16,356 bases of DNA from SCTD01 sp046593875 (GCA_046593875.1 JBKJQQ010000156.1:1-16356), one strand, 5' to 3'. Numbered from the stretch's first letter, positions 1 to 7,310 are shown. Made by a program: numbers and translations. The notes: generated by a model from the sequence alone, not told the origin.

Positions 1-59
1 ACGACGAGACGCACAAGCTGGAGACCCCGGCGGCTCCGGCCGCTGGCAGCGACGCCTGA
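1..59 (+). CDS. C-terminal tail of an upstream gene (partial)
   Basis: The frame beginning at base 3 is open from the window edge to a TGA at 57-59 and encodes a short Ala/Pro/Gly-rich end (DETHKLETPAAPAAGSDA). A low-complexity Ala/Pro tail is common at the C-terminus of actinobacterial proteins, and a strong hairpin starts 28 bases after the stop, which supports this being a genuine gene end. Only 18 residues are visible, so no family can be assigned. The evidence is the open frame, its composition and the downstream hairpin. Confidence 0.5.
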   Translation, partial: DETHKLETPAAPAAGSDA

Positions 60-87
60 GCACGCACTCCCGACCCACCCCGACTTC

Positions 88-124
88 CACCACGGCCCCG
101 GACATCGCTTCCGGGGCTGTGGTG
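88..124 (+). terminator. GC-rich hairpin, probable terminator of the upstream gene
   Basis: CACCACGGCCCCGG (88-101) can pair with CCGGGGCTGTGGTG (111-124) across a 9-nt loop, giving 14 pairs with one G-U wobble. No T-tract follows, as is usual for actinobacterial hairpin terminators. It lies between the stop at 57-59 and the GTG start at 157, so it probably ends the upstream transcript. Confidence 0.65.
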
Positions 125-134
125 CGTCCGGGGC

Positions 135-148
135 CCTCCTCTGGGAGG
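135..148 (+). promoter_or_regulatory. Shine-Dalgarno sequence of the DUF456 gene, inside a small hairpin
   Basis: The ribosome binding site GGGAGG (143-148) sits 8 bases before the GTG start at 157. Its GGAGG can pair with CCTCC (135-139) across a 4-nt loop (TCTG). The 5-bp stem would mask the binding site when the leader is free. The SD itself fixes the start choice; any regulatory effect of the hairpin is inference. Confidence 0.4.
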
Positions 149-156
149 CTGGCGCC

Positions 157-633
157 GTGAGCGCGACCGAGATCCTCATCGCCGTGGTGATCGCCGTCGG
201 CATCGCCGGCATCATCGTTCCGGTCCTGCCCGGCACCATCCTCGTGCTCGGCGCGATCCTGGTGTGGGCCCTCGGGGTCGCGACCACCACCGGATGGGTG
301 GTCTTCGCCGCCTGCGCCACCCTCCTCGTCGCCGGATCGGCGGTGAAGTACCTCGTCCCCGGCCGTCGGCTCAAGGCCTCCGGCGTCCCGAACCGCACCC
401 TCCTCATCGGTGCCCTGCTGGCTTTCGTCGGCTTCTTCGTGATTCCCCTGGTCGGAATGTTCATCGGCTTCGTGCTCGGGATCTACCTTGCCGAACGGAC
501 CCGCATCGGCGCCGCAGGGGCCTGGCCGTCCACCGTCCACGCACTGAAGGCGGTCGGCGTCTCGATCCTCATCGAGCTGGTCGCTGCGTTTCTCGCGGCG
601 GCGACCTGGGTCGTCGGCGTGGCACTCACCTGA
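157..633 (+). CDS. DUF456 family small integral membrane protein
   Basis: This is a 158-residue, very hydrophobic protein that matches the DUF456 family, whose function is unknown. The family's N-terminal pattern is present: a membrane segment ending in a Gly/Pro-rich IVPVLPGTILVLGAILVW stretch (about residues 20-37). A second segment lies at about 45-65, a third pair of Gly-rich segments at about 80-110 (GFFVIPLVGMFIGFVLGIYL), and a last segment at about 130-157. Only short polar loops separate them, so at least four membrane passes are likely. The GTG start is supported by GGGAGG 8 bases upstream. The TGA stop overlaps the ATG of the next gene by one base (TGATG), so the two are probably translated together. 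The family call is confident; no substrate or role can be given. Confidence 0.9.
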   Translation: MSATEILIAVVIAVGIAGIIVPVLPGTILVLGAILVWALGVATTTGWVVFAACATLLVAGSAVKYLVPGRRLKASGVPNRTLLIGALLAFVGFFVIPLVGMFIGFVLGIYLAERTRIGAAGAWPSTVHALKAVGVSILIELVAAFLAAATWVVGVALT

Positions 634-1460
634 TGGCGGTCCTGCTCGCCCTCGCCGCTGCCCTGGGCTACGGCTTGTCCGACTTCGTCGGGGGCCTCGC
701 GTCACGCCGTACGTCGGCGTGGCCGGTCGCCTTCGTCGGCGCCCTGGCTGCTTTCACCGGAGCACTCGTCCTGGCGCTCGTCATCGACGGGTCCCCCGCC
801 CGCAGCGACCTCGGGTGGGGCGCGCTGGCCGGGATCGGGAGCGGCGCGGGCGGCGCGTTCCTCTACCGCGGGCTGGCTGCCGGGCGGATGGGCGTGGTCG
901 CGCCCATCTCCGCCGTGGGCGCCGCTCTCGTCCCGGTGTGCGTGGGGGTGGCGACCGGCGAGCGTCCGGCGATGCTCGTCTGGCTTGGCATCGCCGCGGC
1001 CGTGCCGGGAATCTGGCTGGTGAGCCGCGAGCCCGGCGGAACCGGCGACCTGGCCTCGGGGATCCTCGACGGCGTGCTCGCCGGTCTCGGGTTCGGCCTG
1101 CTCTTCGCCGCCATGGGCCAGGTGCCCGAGGAGGCCGGCTTCGTCCCGCTCGCGGTGGCGCAGGGAGTGGCCGTGCTGACCGTGGCCGTCACCGCGTCAG
1201 TGCTGGGCGGCCGCTGGGTGCCCCACCACCGCTCACAGGCGTGGGGTGCCGTCGCCGGAGTGATGGCGACGGCGGCCGTGGTCGCCTTCCTGCTCGCGAC
1301 CCAGACGGGCCTGCTCACGGTCGCGTCGGTCGTGACCTCGCTCTATCCGGCGATGACCATCGCGCTGGCCGCCGTCGTGCTGCGCGAGCGCATCCACGGC
1401 TCCCAGGGGGTGGGCCTGCTGCTCTGCGGGATCGCCGTCGGGCTGGTCGCCGCGGCCTGA
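633..1460 (+). CDS. EamA/DMT-superfamily membrane permease
   Basis: This 275-residue protein has about ten hydrophobic segments arranged as two related halves, the architecture of the drug/metabolite transporter (DMT) superfamily. Family features are clear in both halves: the N-terminal LALAAALGYGLSDFVGGL, the conserved end of half one around VVAPISAVGAALVPV (residues 88-102), and the end of half two, ASVVTSLYPAMTIALA, followed by VLRERIHGSQGVGLLL (about 231-264). The Glu in the LRER motif is typical. Such proteins export or import small metabolites through the inner membrane, but the substrate cannot be read from sequence. The ATG overlaps the stop of the DUF456 gene, so the two form a unit. 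A longer in-frame extension upstream of 633 overlaps the DUF456 gene in another frame and has no membrane-protein character, so I rejected it. Confidence 0.88.
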   Translation: MAVLLALAAALGYGLSDFVGGLASRRTSAWPVAFVGALAAFTGALVLALVIDGSPARSDLGWGALAGIGSGAGGAFLYRGLAAGRMGVVAPISAVGAALVPVCVGVATGERPAMLVWLGIAAAVPGIWLVSREPGGTGDLASGILDGVLAGLGFGLLFAAMGQVPEEAGFVPLAVAQGVAVLTVAVTASVLGGRWVPHHRSQAWGAVAGVMATAAVVAFLLATQTGLLTVASVVTSLYPAMTIALAAVVLRERIHGSQGVGLLLCGIAVGLVAAA

Positions 1461-1474
1461 GACCTCAGGCGGCG
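1451..1474. terminator. Symmetrical hairpin containing both convergent stop codons
   Basis: CGCGGCCTGAG (1451-1461) and CTCAGGCGGCG (1464-1474) form an inverted repeat around a 2-nt centre, with ten of eleven positions pairing and one G-G mismatch. The plus-strand TGA (1458-1460, DMT permease) and the minus-strand TGA (1467-1465, exported protein) occupy mirror-image positions in the stem. The hairpin could act as a bidirectional terminator, although no T-tract follows on either side. Confidence 0.5.
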
Positions 1475-2007
1475 AGACCCGATGCGATGGGCAGGCTCCA
1501 GCGACGGGTGCCCGGTGACCAGTCGACGACGGTTCGAGATGCTGCGGGGTCGACCATCTTCACCGACACCCGCACGGTGCTCGGCTCATCGAGGCACGCA
1601 CGATCCATCCGCACGCGGAAGGCGTTCTTCACGCCCCACCAGAGCTTGGCCTCGTAGTCGCAGTCGACGCGCCGGTCACTTCCCTGCCACCCGTTGGCCT
1701 CGGTCAGCACATAGTCGGTGCCGTCGCCCAGACCGCTGCTGAGCACGTACTCCGGTCCGCTGCGACTCCGGTCGGTGTCCAGGTAGATCGACAACCCCGC
1801 GCTGCTGGAGCGCGTGAGATCCCGGAAGCGCACCCGAACGACCATGTTGGCCTGTCCGTGCTTGGCACGCACGGCTCGCACATCGGTCAACGAAGCCTTC
1901 GCGTCGGCTGGGTCGCTCGTGCTGTAGTACTCCGCGTCCGCAGGGGCGGCAGCAAGGCCCGCGAGCACGAGCGCGGCACCTGTGGTCAGTGCGATCCGAG
2001 TTCTCAT
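1465..2007 (-). CDS. Exported protein of unknown function (signal peptide)
   Basis: I do not recognise a named family. The protein has 180 residues from the ATG at 2007. That start is preferred because it begins a textbook Sec signal peptide: MRTR, a hydrophobic core (IALTTGAALVLAGLAA), and an APADA cleavage site near residue 25. An upstream in-frame start at 2109 would put Pro/Gly-rich sequence before the signal. The mature part is about 155 residues, rich in beta-type sequence, with two Cys (in the CDYEAKLWW and RACLDEP segments) that could form a disulfide. One segment, AGLSIYLDTDRSRSGPEYVL, recalls secreted beta-sandwich proteins of actinobacteria. No strong Shine-Dalgarno is visible. A weak -10-like GACACT lies 6 bases before the ATG, so the gene may be leaderless. 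It is divergent from the CapA-like gene across an 83-base gap. Confidence 0.75.
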   Translation of the reverse strand: MRTRIALTTGAALVLAGLAAAPADAEYYSTSDPADAKASLTDVRAVRAKHGQANMVVRVRFRDLTRSSSAGLSIYLDTDRSRSGPEYVLSSGLGDGTDYVLTEANGWQGSDRRVDCDYEAKLWWGVKNAFRVRMDRACLDEPSTVRVSVKMVDPAASRTVVDWSPGTRRWSLPIASGLAA

Positions 2008-2028
2008 GGTGCGAGTGTCGCAGCACCC

Positions 2029-2060
2029 ACCCCCCGTCCGTCCACCCACTTCCGGGGGGT
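2029..2060. repeat. 8-bp inverted repeat in the divergent intergenic region
   Basis: ACCCCCCG (2029-2036) and CGGGGGGT (2053-2060) are exact reverse complements separated by 16 bases. They lie in the middle of the 83-base gap between two divergent genes for exported proteins. The arrangement (32 bases in all, about three helical turns) would suit a dimeric regulator, but G/C runs are common at this GC content. Confidence 0.35.
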
Positions 2061-2090
2061 ATCTGGGCTGGTCGGTGGCACGATGTCCCG

Positions 2091-3224
2091 ATGGTGGCAC
2101 CAGGCGCACGGGACGTACGCCGCTTCGGTGCCACCGCGGCCCTCCTGACGCTGCTCGCTGCGGGGTGCACAGCGAGCGAGGGACCCTCCGACGCGCCCGC
2201 GACGCCGAGCCCGACCGAGTCGGCCTCGATCACGCCCGCCCCCAGCCCGACAGCGCCCCCACGCCCCCGCAGGATCCGGATCGCCGTGGCCGGTGACATC
2301 CACTTCGAGGGCGTCCTGGCCGACCGACTGCGCGATCCGGCGACGGCACTGGCCCCTGCCGCCCGCGCCCTCGCCGCGGCGGACCTCGCGATCGTCAACC
2401 TGGAGACGTCGGTCGGCACCGGTGGTCGACCCGAGCCGGGCAAGCGTTTCACCTTCTCGGCAGGACCGGAGGCGTTCACGGCCCTGTCCGAGGCCGGGAT
2501 CGACGTGGCGAGCATGGCCAACAATCACGCGCTGGACTTCGGACGGGCCCGCCTGCCCAGCACCCTGCGTGCCCTGCGGAGGGCGGCCGCCAAGGATTCG
2601 CCGCTCTCGGTCATCGGCGTCGGTCGCGACCGCGACGAAGCCTTCCGTCCGGCCCTGAGCGACGTCGGCGGCACGCTGGTCGCGACCCTCGCCGCGACGG
2701 TGGCCGACCGGGACCCGACCGCCGACCGCACCGGTCAGTGGGCCGCCACCTCGACCGTCGGCGGCACCGCCGACGCGCTCGACCCGGGCTACCTCCTGAC
2801 GGCTGTACGGCAGGCCGACGGGGCCGCGGACGTGGTCGTGGCCTACCTGCACTGGGGTGTGCAGGGAGAGCAGTGCCCCAGCGCGGACCAGCGCGACCTC
2901 GCCCGCCGCCTCGTCGAGGCGGGCGCCGACATCGTGGTCGGCAGCCATGCCCACGAGCTGCAGGGCGATGGGCGTCTGGGACCCGGCTACGTCGCCTACG
3001 GCCTGGGCAACTTCGCGTGGTACTCCCCCGGCCCCACGGGTGTGCTCACGCTCACCGTCGAGCCTCCGCGCCGACCGGCGGGTCGGGCCACGGTGACCCG
3101 GTCGCAGTGGTGGTCCGCGGCCATCGGCGCCGACGGTCTGGCCGCACCGGTCCGAGGCACCGCGGCGGCGCAGCTCACGACCGACCGGAAGGCACTGAGG
3201 GACTGCGCGGGGCTCGGCGGCTAG
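2091..3224 (+). CDS. CapA-family (poly-gamma-glutamate-type) metallophosphatase-like lipoprotein
   Basis: This 377-residue protein has a lipoprotein signal peptide (MVAPGARDVRRFG, a hydrophobic core, then LLAAGC with Cys26), a Pro/Thr/Ser-rich linker (about 30-60), and a full CapA/PGA_cap domain from about residue 62 to 330. The domain shows the family's conserved points: VAGDIHFEG (D69, H71), NLETSVG (N103, E105), SMANNHALDFG (N144-H146), YLHWGVQGE (H254), GSHAHELQ (H286, H288) and YGLGNF. These are the metal-binding positions of the calcineurin-like fold used by CapA/PgsA proteins. Relatives serve in poly-gamma-glutamate synthesis, but no capB or capC homologue is in the window, so a different envelope role is equally possible. 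The ATG at 2091 was chosen because it starts the signal peptide; an upstream in-frame start at 1989 would overlap the divergent gene. No clear Shine-Dalgarno is seen. The TAG stop shares bases with the stop of the convergent peptidase gene. Confidence 0.87.
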   Translation: MVAPGARDVRRFGATAALLTLLAAGCTASEGPSDAPATPSPTESASITPAPSPTAPPRPRRIRIAVAGDIHFEGVLADRLRDPATALAPAARALAAADLAIVNLETSVGTGGRPEPGKRFTFSAGPEAFTALSEAGIDVASMANNHALDFGRARLPSTLRALRRAAAKDSPLSVIGVGRDRDEAFRPALSDVGGTLVATLAATVADRDPTADRTGQWAATSTVGGTADALDPGYLLTAVRQADGAADVVVAYLHWGVQGEQCPSADQRDLARRLVEAGADIVVGSHAHELQGDGRLGPGYVAYGLGNFAWYSPGPTGVLTLTVEPPRRPAGRATVTRSQWWSAAIGADGLAAPVRGTAAAQLTTDRKALRDCAGLGG

Positions 3225-4216
3225 CCCGACCGCGGCCCCAGCCAGGAGAGCACGATCCGTCCCACCCGCTCGAGCTGGTCGGACGACACGACCGACGCCA
3301 CGTCCCCTGCCGAGTGGTAGCCGACGTAGGGGGTCGAGCCGAGACGAGCGGCCGGAAGCCCCGCCTTCACGAAGGACCAGTGGTCGCTGCTCCGCTGCTC
3401 GGCCTCGGCCACGGTCGGCGCACCCACCCGACGGGCGGCGGCCAGCAGGGCCTGCTGCACGGGGTCGGACATGACGGCGGAGCCGACCGGCACCACGTCC
3501 CCCGCGCCCACACGGTCCAGGGAGACCATGCCGCGCACGGCGCTGCGCTCCGCAGCCGTGAGGGCGGCGACGTAGTGCCGGGAGCCGTAGTGATGGCGGT
3601 CGTCGCCGGGCCCCCGAGGCTCCTCGGCCCCGAAGGCGACGAAGACGACAGGCAGACGGGTCTGCCCCACCGACGCCGCCTCGGCGGCAGCAAGCATCAC
3701 TCCTACCCCGGAGGCGTTGTCCTCGGCGCCGGGTGCCTGCGGCACCGTGTCGAGATGGGCCCCGACGACCAGGTGCGGGCGGCTCTTGTCGAACCCGGCC
3801 GGCGTGGCCACCAGGTTGAAGGCGCGACCCGCCGGCACAGGGATCCCCCACGACTCCCCCGCCGGCACGTCAAAACCCTGACGCACGACGTCGTACCCCA
3901 TTCCCGTGAGGGACCGCGCAACCCAGCTGGCTGCACGGACGTACGCCGTCCCGGTCGCTTCGCGCGGACCGATCGTGCCGGCCAGGTGCCGCACCACTCG
4001 CACGGCGGTCGCGGGATCGAGGTCATCGGCCCGGATCGGGGGCACCACGACCGGTGCCGGTGTGGTCTCGGGTGCGGGTGACAGGTCCTCGGGCGACGCC
4101 GTCGGGACCGCGCTCGTGCGGGAGGGGCCGACCTCGACCGGCGGCGCATCGTCGGCCGAGCACCCCCCCACGGCGAACAGCGCCACCCAGAGGGCGACGC
4201 TGCTCGCAGTAGGCAT
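3221..4216 (-). CDS. M28-family zinc peptidase, predicted lipoprotein
   Basis: This 331-residue predicted lipoprotein has a hydrophobic N-terminus ending in VGGC (Cys19), then a Pro/Thr/Ser-rich linker to about residue 62, then an M28 peptidase domain. The metal and catalytic residues of M28 aminopeptidases/carboxypeptidases can be placed: AHLDTVP (H154, D156), AEDNASGVG (D166, bridging zinc), FGAEEP (E198 general base, E199 ligand), SLDRVG (D234) and YHSAGD (H301). The product should be anchored outside the membrane and release amino acids from peptides. The ATG at 4216 lies 13 bases after the sigma factor stop and is preceded by GGACCGGAAC, a modest ribosome binding site. No other start codon fits between the two genes. 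The short n-region contains no Arg or Lys, which is unusual for a signal peptide. The gene appears to be the last of the rsgA-dgt-dnaG-sigma cluster. Confidence 0.87.
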   Translation of the reverse strand: MPTASSVALWVALFAVGGCSADDAPPVEVGPSRTSAVPTASPEDLSPAPETTPAPVVVPPIRADDLDPATAVRVVRHLAGTIGPREATGTAYVRAASWVARSLTGMGYDVVRQGFDVPAGESWGIPVPAGRAFNLVATPAGFDKSRPHLVVGAHLDTVPQAPGAEDNASGVGVMLAAAEAASVGQTRLPVVFVAFGAEEPRGPGDDRHHYGSRHYVAALTAAERSAVRGMVSLDRVGAGDVVPVGSAVMSDPVQQALLAAARRVGAPTVAEAEQRSSDHWSFVKAGLPAARLGSTPYVGYHSAGDVASVVSSDQLERVGRIVLSWLGPRSG

Positions 4217-4229
4217 GTTCCGGTCCGGA

Positions 4230-5399
4230 TCAGTCCAGGTAGTCCCGCAGGACCTGTGAACGACTCGGGTGGCGCAGCTTGGACATCGTCTTCGACTCGA
4301 TCTGACGGATCCGCTCACGCGTCACGCCGTAGACCTTGCCGATCTCGTCGAGCGTCTTCGGCTGTCCGTCGGTGAGGCCGAAGCGCATCGAGACCACGCC
4401 GGCCTCGCGCTCGGACAGGGTGTCGAGCACCGCGTGCAGCTGCTCCTGAAGAAGGGTGAAGGACACCGCGTCGGCGGGGACGATCGCTTCGGAGTCCTCG
4501 ATGAGGTCACCGAACTCGGAGTCGCCGTCCTCGCCGAGGGGCGTGTGCAGCGAGATGGGCTCGCGGCCGTACTTCTGGACCTCGATGACCTTCTCGGGGG
4601 TCATGTCGAGCTCCTTGGCCAGCTCCTCGGGGGTCGGCTCGCGGCCGAGGTCCTGAAGCATCTGGCGCTGGACGCGGGCCAGCTTGTTTATGACTTCGAC
4701 CATGTGGACCGGGATACGGATCGTGCGGGCCTGGTCGGCCATGGCGCGGGTGATGGCCTGCCGGATCCACCAGGTCGCGTAGGTCGAGAACTTGAACCCC
4801 TTGGTGTAGTCGAACTTCTCGACCGCACGGATCAGCCCGAGGTTGCCCTCCTGGATGAGGTCGAGGAACGCCATGCCGCGGCCGACGTAGCGCTTGGCGA
4901 TCGACACGACCAGCCTCAGGTTGGCCTCGACCAGGCGCCGCTTGGCCAGCACCCCGGCGACCTGCACGGCGTGCAGGTCGCGCCGCATCGCCTCCGCCAG
5001 CCCGCTCTCGACGGTCAGCTTCTCCGCGGCGAACAGCCCCGCCTCGATCGCCGTCGACAGGTCCACCTCGTCGGAGGCGGTGAGCAGCGGCACCCGCCCG
5101 ATCTCCCTGAGGTACAGGCGGACCGGGTCGCTGGTCGGCCCGGCGGCAACCTCCTGCGGCTCGGGCTCCTCGTCGCTGTCGGACACCGCGATGCCGGCCG
5201 CGGAGACCGCCTGCAGCACGCCGTCGAGCGCCTCATCCGGCAGCTCCGCCGCGAGCAGCGCGGCGTCGATCTCCTCCGGCGTGAGCGAGCCCTGCACCTG
5301 GCCCTTCGCCAGCAGGGCCTGCACCTCCTCCGACCCGACCGCGAGCGTGACCTCGGTGGACAGCAGCACCGGGACCGGGACGGGGAAGGGCGTGGTCAT
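4230..5399 (-). CDS. rpoD: Primary-type sigma-70 factor of RNA polymerase (RpoD/SigA-like)
   Basis: This 389-residue protein is a group 1 or 2 sigma-70 factor, directing RNA polymerase to promoters. A region 1.1-like segment is present (about 22-75; AKGQVQGSLTPEEIDAALL and VLQAVSAAGIAV), followed by acidic residues. Region 1.2 starts at DPVRLYLREIGRVPLLT (91-107). Region 2 covers about 154-227 with the core-binding and -10 recognition sequences (ANLRLVVSIAKRYVGRGM; KFDYTKGFKFSTYATWWIRQ; ARTIRIPVHM). Region 3 spans about 235-310 and region 4 about 324-389, with the helix-turn-helix LDEIGKVYGVTRERIRQIESK. SigA/HrdB proteins of mycobacteria and streptomycetes carry a long N-terminal extension (over 500 residues in total) that is missing here. 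The gene may therefore be the organism's main sigma factor in short form, or an accessory paralogue. The ATG has GAGG about 10 bases upstream and lies 21 bases after the dnaG stop. Confidence 0.93.
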   Translation of the reverse strand: MTTPFPVPVPVLLSTEVTLAVGSEEVQALLAKGQVQGSLTPEEIDAALLAAELPDEALDGVLQAVSAAGIAVSDSDEEPEPQEVAAGPTSDPVRLYLREIGRVPLLTASDEVDLSTAIEAGLFAAEKLTVESGLAEAMRRDLHAVQVAGVLAKRRLVEANLRLVVSIAKRYVGRGMAFLDLIQEGNLGLIRAVEKFDYTKGFKFSTYATWWIRQAITRAMADQARTIRIPVHMVEVINKLARVQRQMLQDLGREPTPEELAKELDMTPEKVIEVQKYGREPISLHTPLGEDGDSEFGDLIEDSEAIVPADAVSFTLLQEQLHAVLDTLSEREAGVVSMRFGLTDGQPKTLDEIGKVYGVTRERIRQIESKTMSKLRHPSRSQVLRDYLD

Positions 5400-5420
5400 C
5401 GCGTCAGCCTCGGCCCAGGA

Positions 5421-7268
5421 TCACAGGGTGCCGATCCCGCGCTCGCGCAGGGCTCGGACGGTCTGCTCGAGGCTGACCAGCTCGGCGAACAGCCGGTTGT
5501 AGCGCTCGGGCTCCTCGGCCGGGTTGACCCGTTGGAGCCGCTGCTTGAGCTCGGCCGTCGCCCGCGTCGCCGCCAGCTCCTGCGTCCGCGCGACCACCGC
5601 CCCGGCGTAGCGATCGTCGGGCTCGAGGTCCGACAGCGGTGCCTCGACCGCCAGTCGGGTCACCAGGGAGCGGACCTCGTCGGTCGGGCACACCTCCAGC
5701 AGCGCCGTCACCCACGCCTCGCCGCCGACCGCGCCGGTGGTGCCGCCCGCCTTGGCGATGACGGCGTGCACGGCCTGCAGCTCCGGCGAGGTGAAGACGT
5801 CCTCGGACAGCGCGTCGTACTGCGGCGCGACCAGCACGGGGTGCTGCACCGCGAGCTTGGCCAGCTCGCGCTCGACGGTCGTCGCCGCGCCGTCCACCGA
5901 GCGCGGCGGTGCACCACGGCGCTGCTGCGGGGCCCGCCGGTCCCCCGCCAGCTCGGACACCCGCGCCGCGACGGGCTCGACCTCCATGCCGAGCCAGCCC
6001 GCGAGGCGTCGGGCGTACTCCGGGCGCAGCGCGCGGTCCTTGATCTTGGAGACCAGCGGGGCGGCGCGCTGCATGGCCTGCACCCGCCCCTCGGCGGTCT
6101 CGAGGTCGTGCTCGCCCAGCACCGAACGGATCGCGAACTCCACCAGCGGCACCCGCGCCGCGATCGTGTCTCGTACGGCCACGTCGCCGCGGGCGAGCCG
6201 GAGCTCGCACGGGTCCATGCCGTCCGGGCTGATCGCGATGAAGGTCTGCGCGACGAACCGCTGCTCCTCGCCGAACGCCTTCAGCGCCGCCTTCTGCCCG
6301 GCCGCGTCGCCGTCGAAGGTGAAGACCACCTCGCCGCGCATCTCGTCCTGGTCCATGAGCAGCCGGCGGATCAGGCCGATGTGGTCGCTGCCGAAAGCCG
6401 TGCCGCAGGTGGCGATCGCGGTGGGGATGCCGGCCAGGTGGCAGGCCATCACGTCGGTGTAGCCCTCGACCACAACCGCCTGCCGCCGCTTGGCGATCTC
6501 CTTCTTGGCGAGGTCCAGTCCGTAGAGGACCGAGGACTTCTTGTAGATCGGCGTCTCGGAGGTGTTGAGGTACTTCGGGCCGTTGTCGTCCTCGTAGAGC
6601 TTGCGGGCGCCGAAGCCGACGACGTCACCGGCCAGGTCCTTGATGGGCCACAGCAGCCGGCCGCGGAAGCGGTCGATCGCGCTGCCGGTGCGGCTCTCCG
6701 ACGCCAGCCCGCCCAGGACGAGCTCCTCCTGGCTGAACCCCTTGCTGCGCAGGTGCTTGACCAGGTTGTCCCAGCCCTGGGGCGCGTAGCCCACGCCGTA
6801 CGTCGCCGCCGCCGCCTGGTCGAAGCCACGCTCGGCCAGGAACTGCCGTGCGGTCACGGCCTCCGGCGAGCCGAGCTGCTCGGCGTACCAGGCCGCCGCC
6901 TGCTTGTGCGCCTCGACCAGCCGGCTGCGCTGGGACGCCTGGCGACCGGCTGCCGCGTTGCCCTGCTCGTAGGTCAGTGAGACGCCGTAGCGCTGTGCGA
7001 GCCGCTCGACGGTCTCGACGAAGGACAGGTGCTCGGTGCCGCGGACGAAGCTGATGACGTCGCCGGACTCGCCGCAGCCGAAGCACATGTAGTAGCCGAG
7101 CGAGGGGTTGACGTTGAACGACGGCGACTTCTCGTCGTGGAAGGGACACAGCCCCTTGAGCCGGCCACCGCCCGCCGGACGCAGCTGGACCGACTCGCCG
7201 ATGACGTCCGCGATGGGGGCGCGCTCGCGCACGAGGACCACATCCTCGTCGCGGATGCGGCCGGCCAC
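5421..7268 (-). CDS. dnaG: DNA primase
   Basis: This 615-residue bacterial primase makes RNA primers at the replication fork together with the DnaB helicase. The N-terminal zinc-binding domain has the CHC2 ligands C41, H44, C62 and C65 (CPFHDEKSPSF and MCFGCGESGD). The catalytic core follows, with its Toprim motifs: VVVEGYTDVM (E268) and FTFDGDAAGQKAA (D319, D321), which hold the catalytic metals. The C-terminal part (about 450-615) is the more variable helicase-interacting region. Length and domain order are normal. The GTG start at 7268 has a very good GGGGAGG a few bases upstream. The gene lies 42 bases after dgt, a pairing also found in mycobacteria, and 21 bases before the sigma gene. 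Confidence 0.96.
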   Translation of the reverse strand: MAGRIRDEDVVLVRERAPIADVIGESVQLRPAGGGRLKGLCPFHDEKSPSFNVNPSLGYYMCFGCGESGDVISFVRGTEHLSFVETVERLAQRYGVSLTYEQGNAAAGRQASQRSRLVEAHKQAAAWYAEQLGSPEAVTARQFLAERGFDQAAAATYGVGYAPQGWDNLVKHLRSKGFSQEELVLGGLASESRTGSAIDRFRGRLLWPIKDLAGDVVGFGARKLYEDDNGPKYLNTSETPIYKKSSVLYGLDLAKKEIAKRRQAVVVEGYTDVMACHLAGIPTAIATCGTAFGSDHIGLIRRLLMDQDEMRGEVVFTFDGDAAGQKAALKAFGEEQRFVAQTFIAISPDGMDPCELRLARGDVAVRDTIAARVPLVEFAIRSVLGEHDLETAEGRVQAMQRAAPLVSKIKDRALRPEYARRLAGWLGMEVEPVAARVSELAGDRRAPQQRRGAPPRSVDGAATTVERELAKLAVQHPVLVAPQYDALSEDVFTSPELQAVHAVIAKAGGTTGAVGGEAWVTALLEVCPTDEVRSLVTRLAVEAPLSDLEPDDRYAGAVVARTQELAATRATAELKQRLQRVNPAEEPERYNRLFAELVSLEQTVRALRERGIGTL

Positions 7269-7310
7269 GTGCCCTCCCCAGGATCGGCGGGCACGGGGCC
7301 CGGGCGCAGT

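Noticed and set aside
2004..3851. Long minus-strand open frame across the CapA-like gene and part of the peptidase gene
   Set aside because: It is Arg/Gly/Ala-rich with no motif, and it crosses two genes that have intact catalytic residues in other frames.
4269..6980. Very long plus-strand open frame (over 900 codons) opposite the sigma and dnaG genes
   Set aside because: It is antisense to two unmistakable genes and its translation is Arg/Gly/Asp/Leu/His-rich low-complexity sequence without domains. High GC keeps the antisense frame free of stops.
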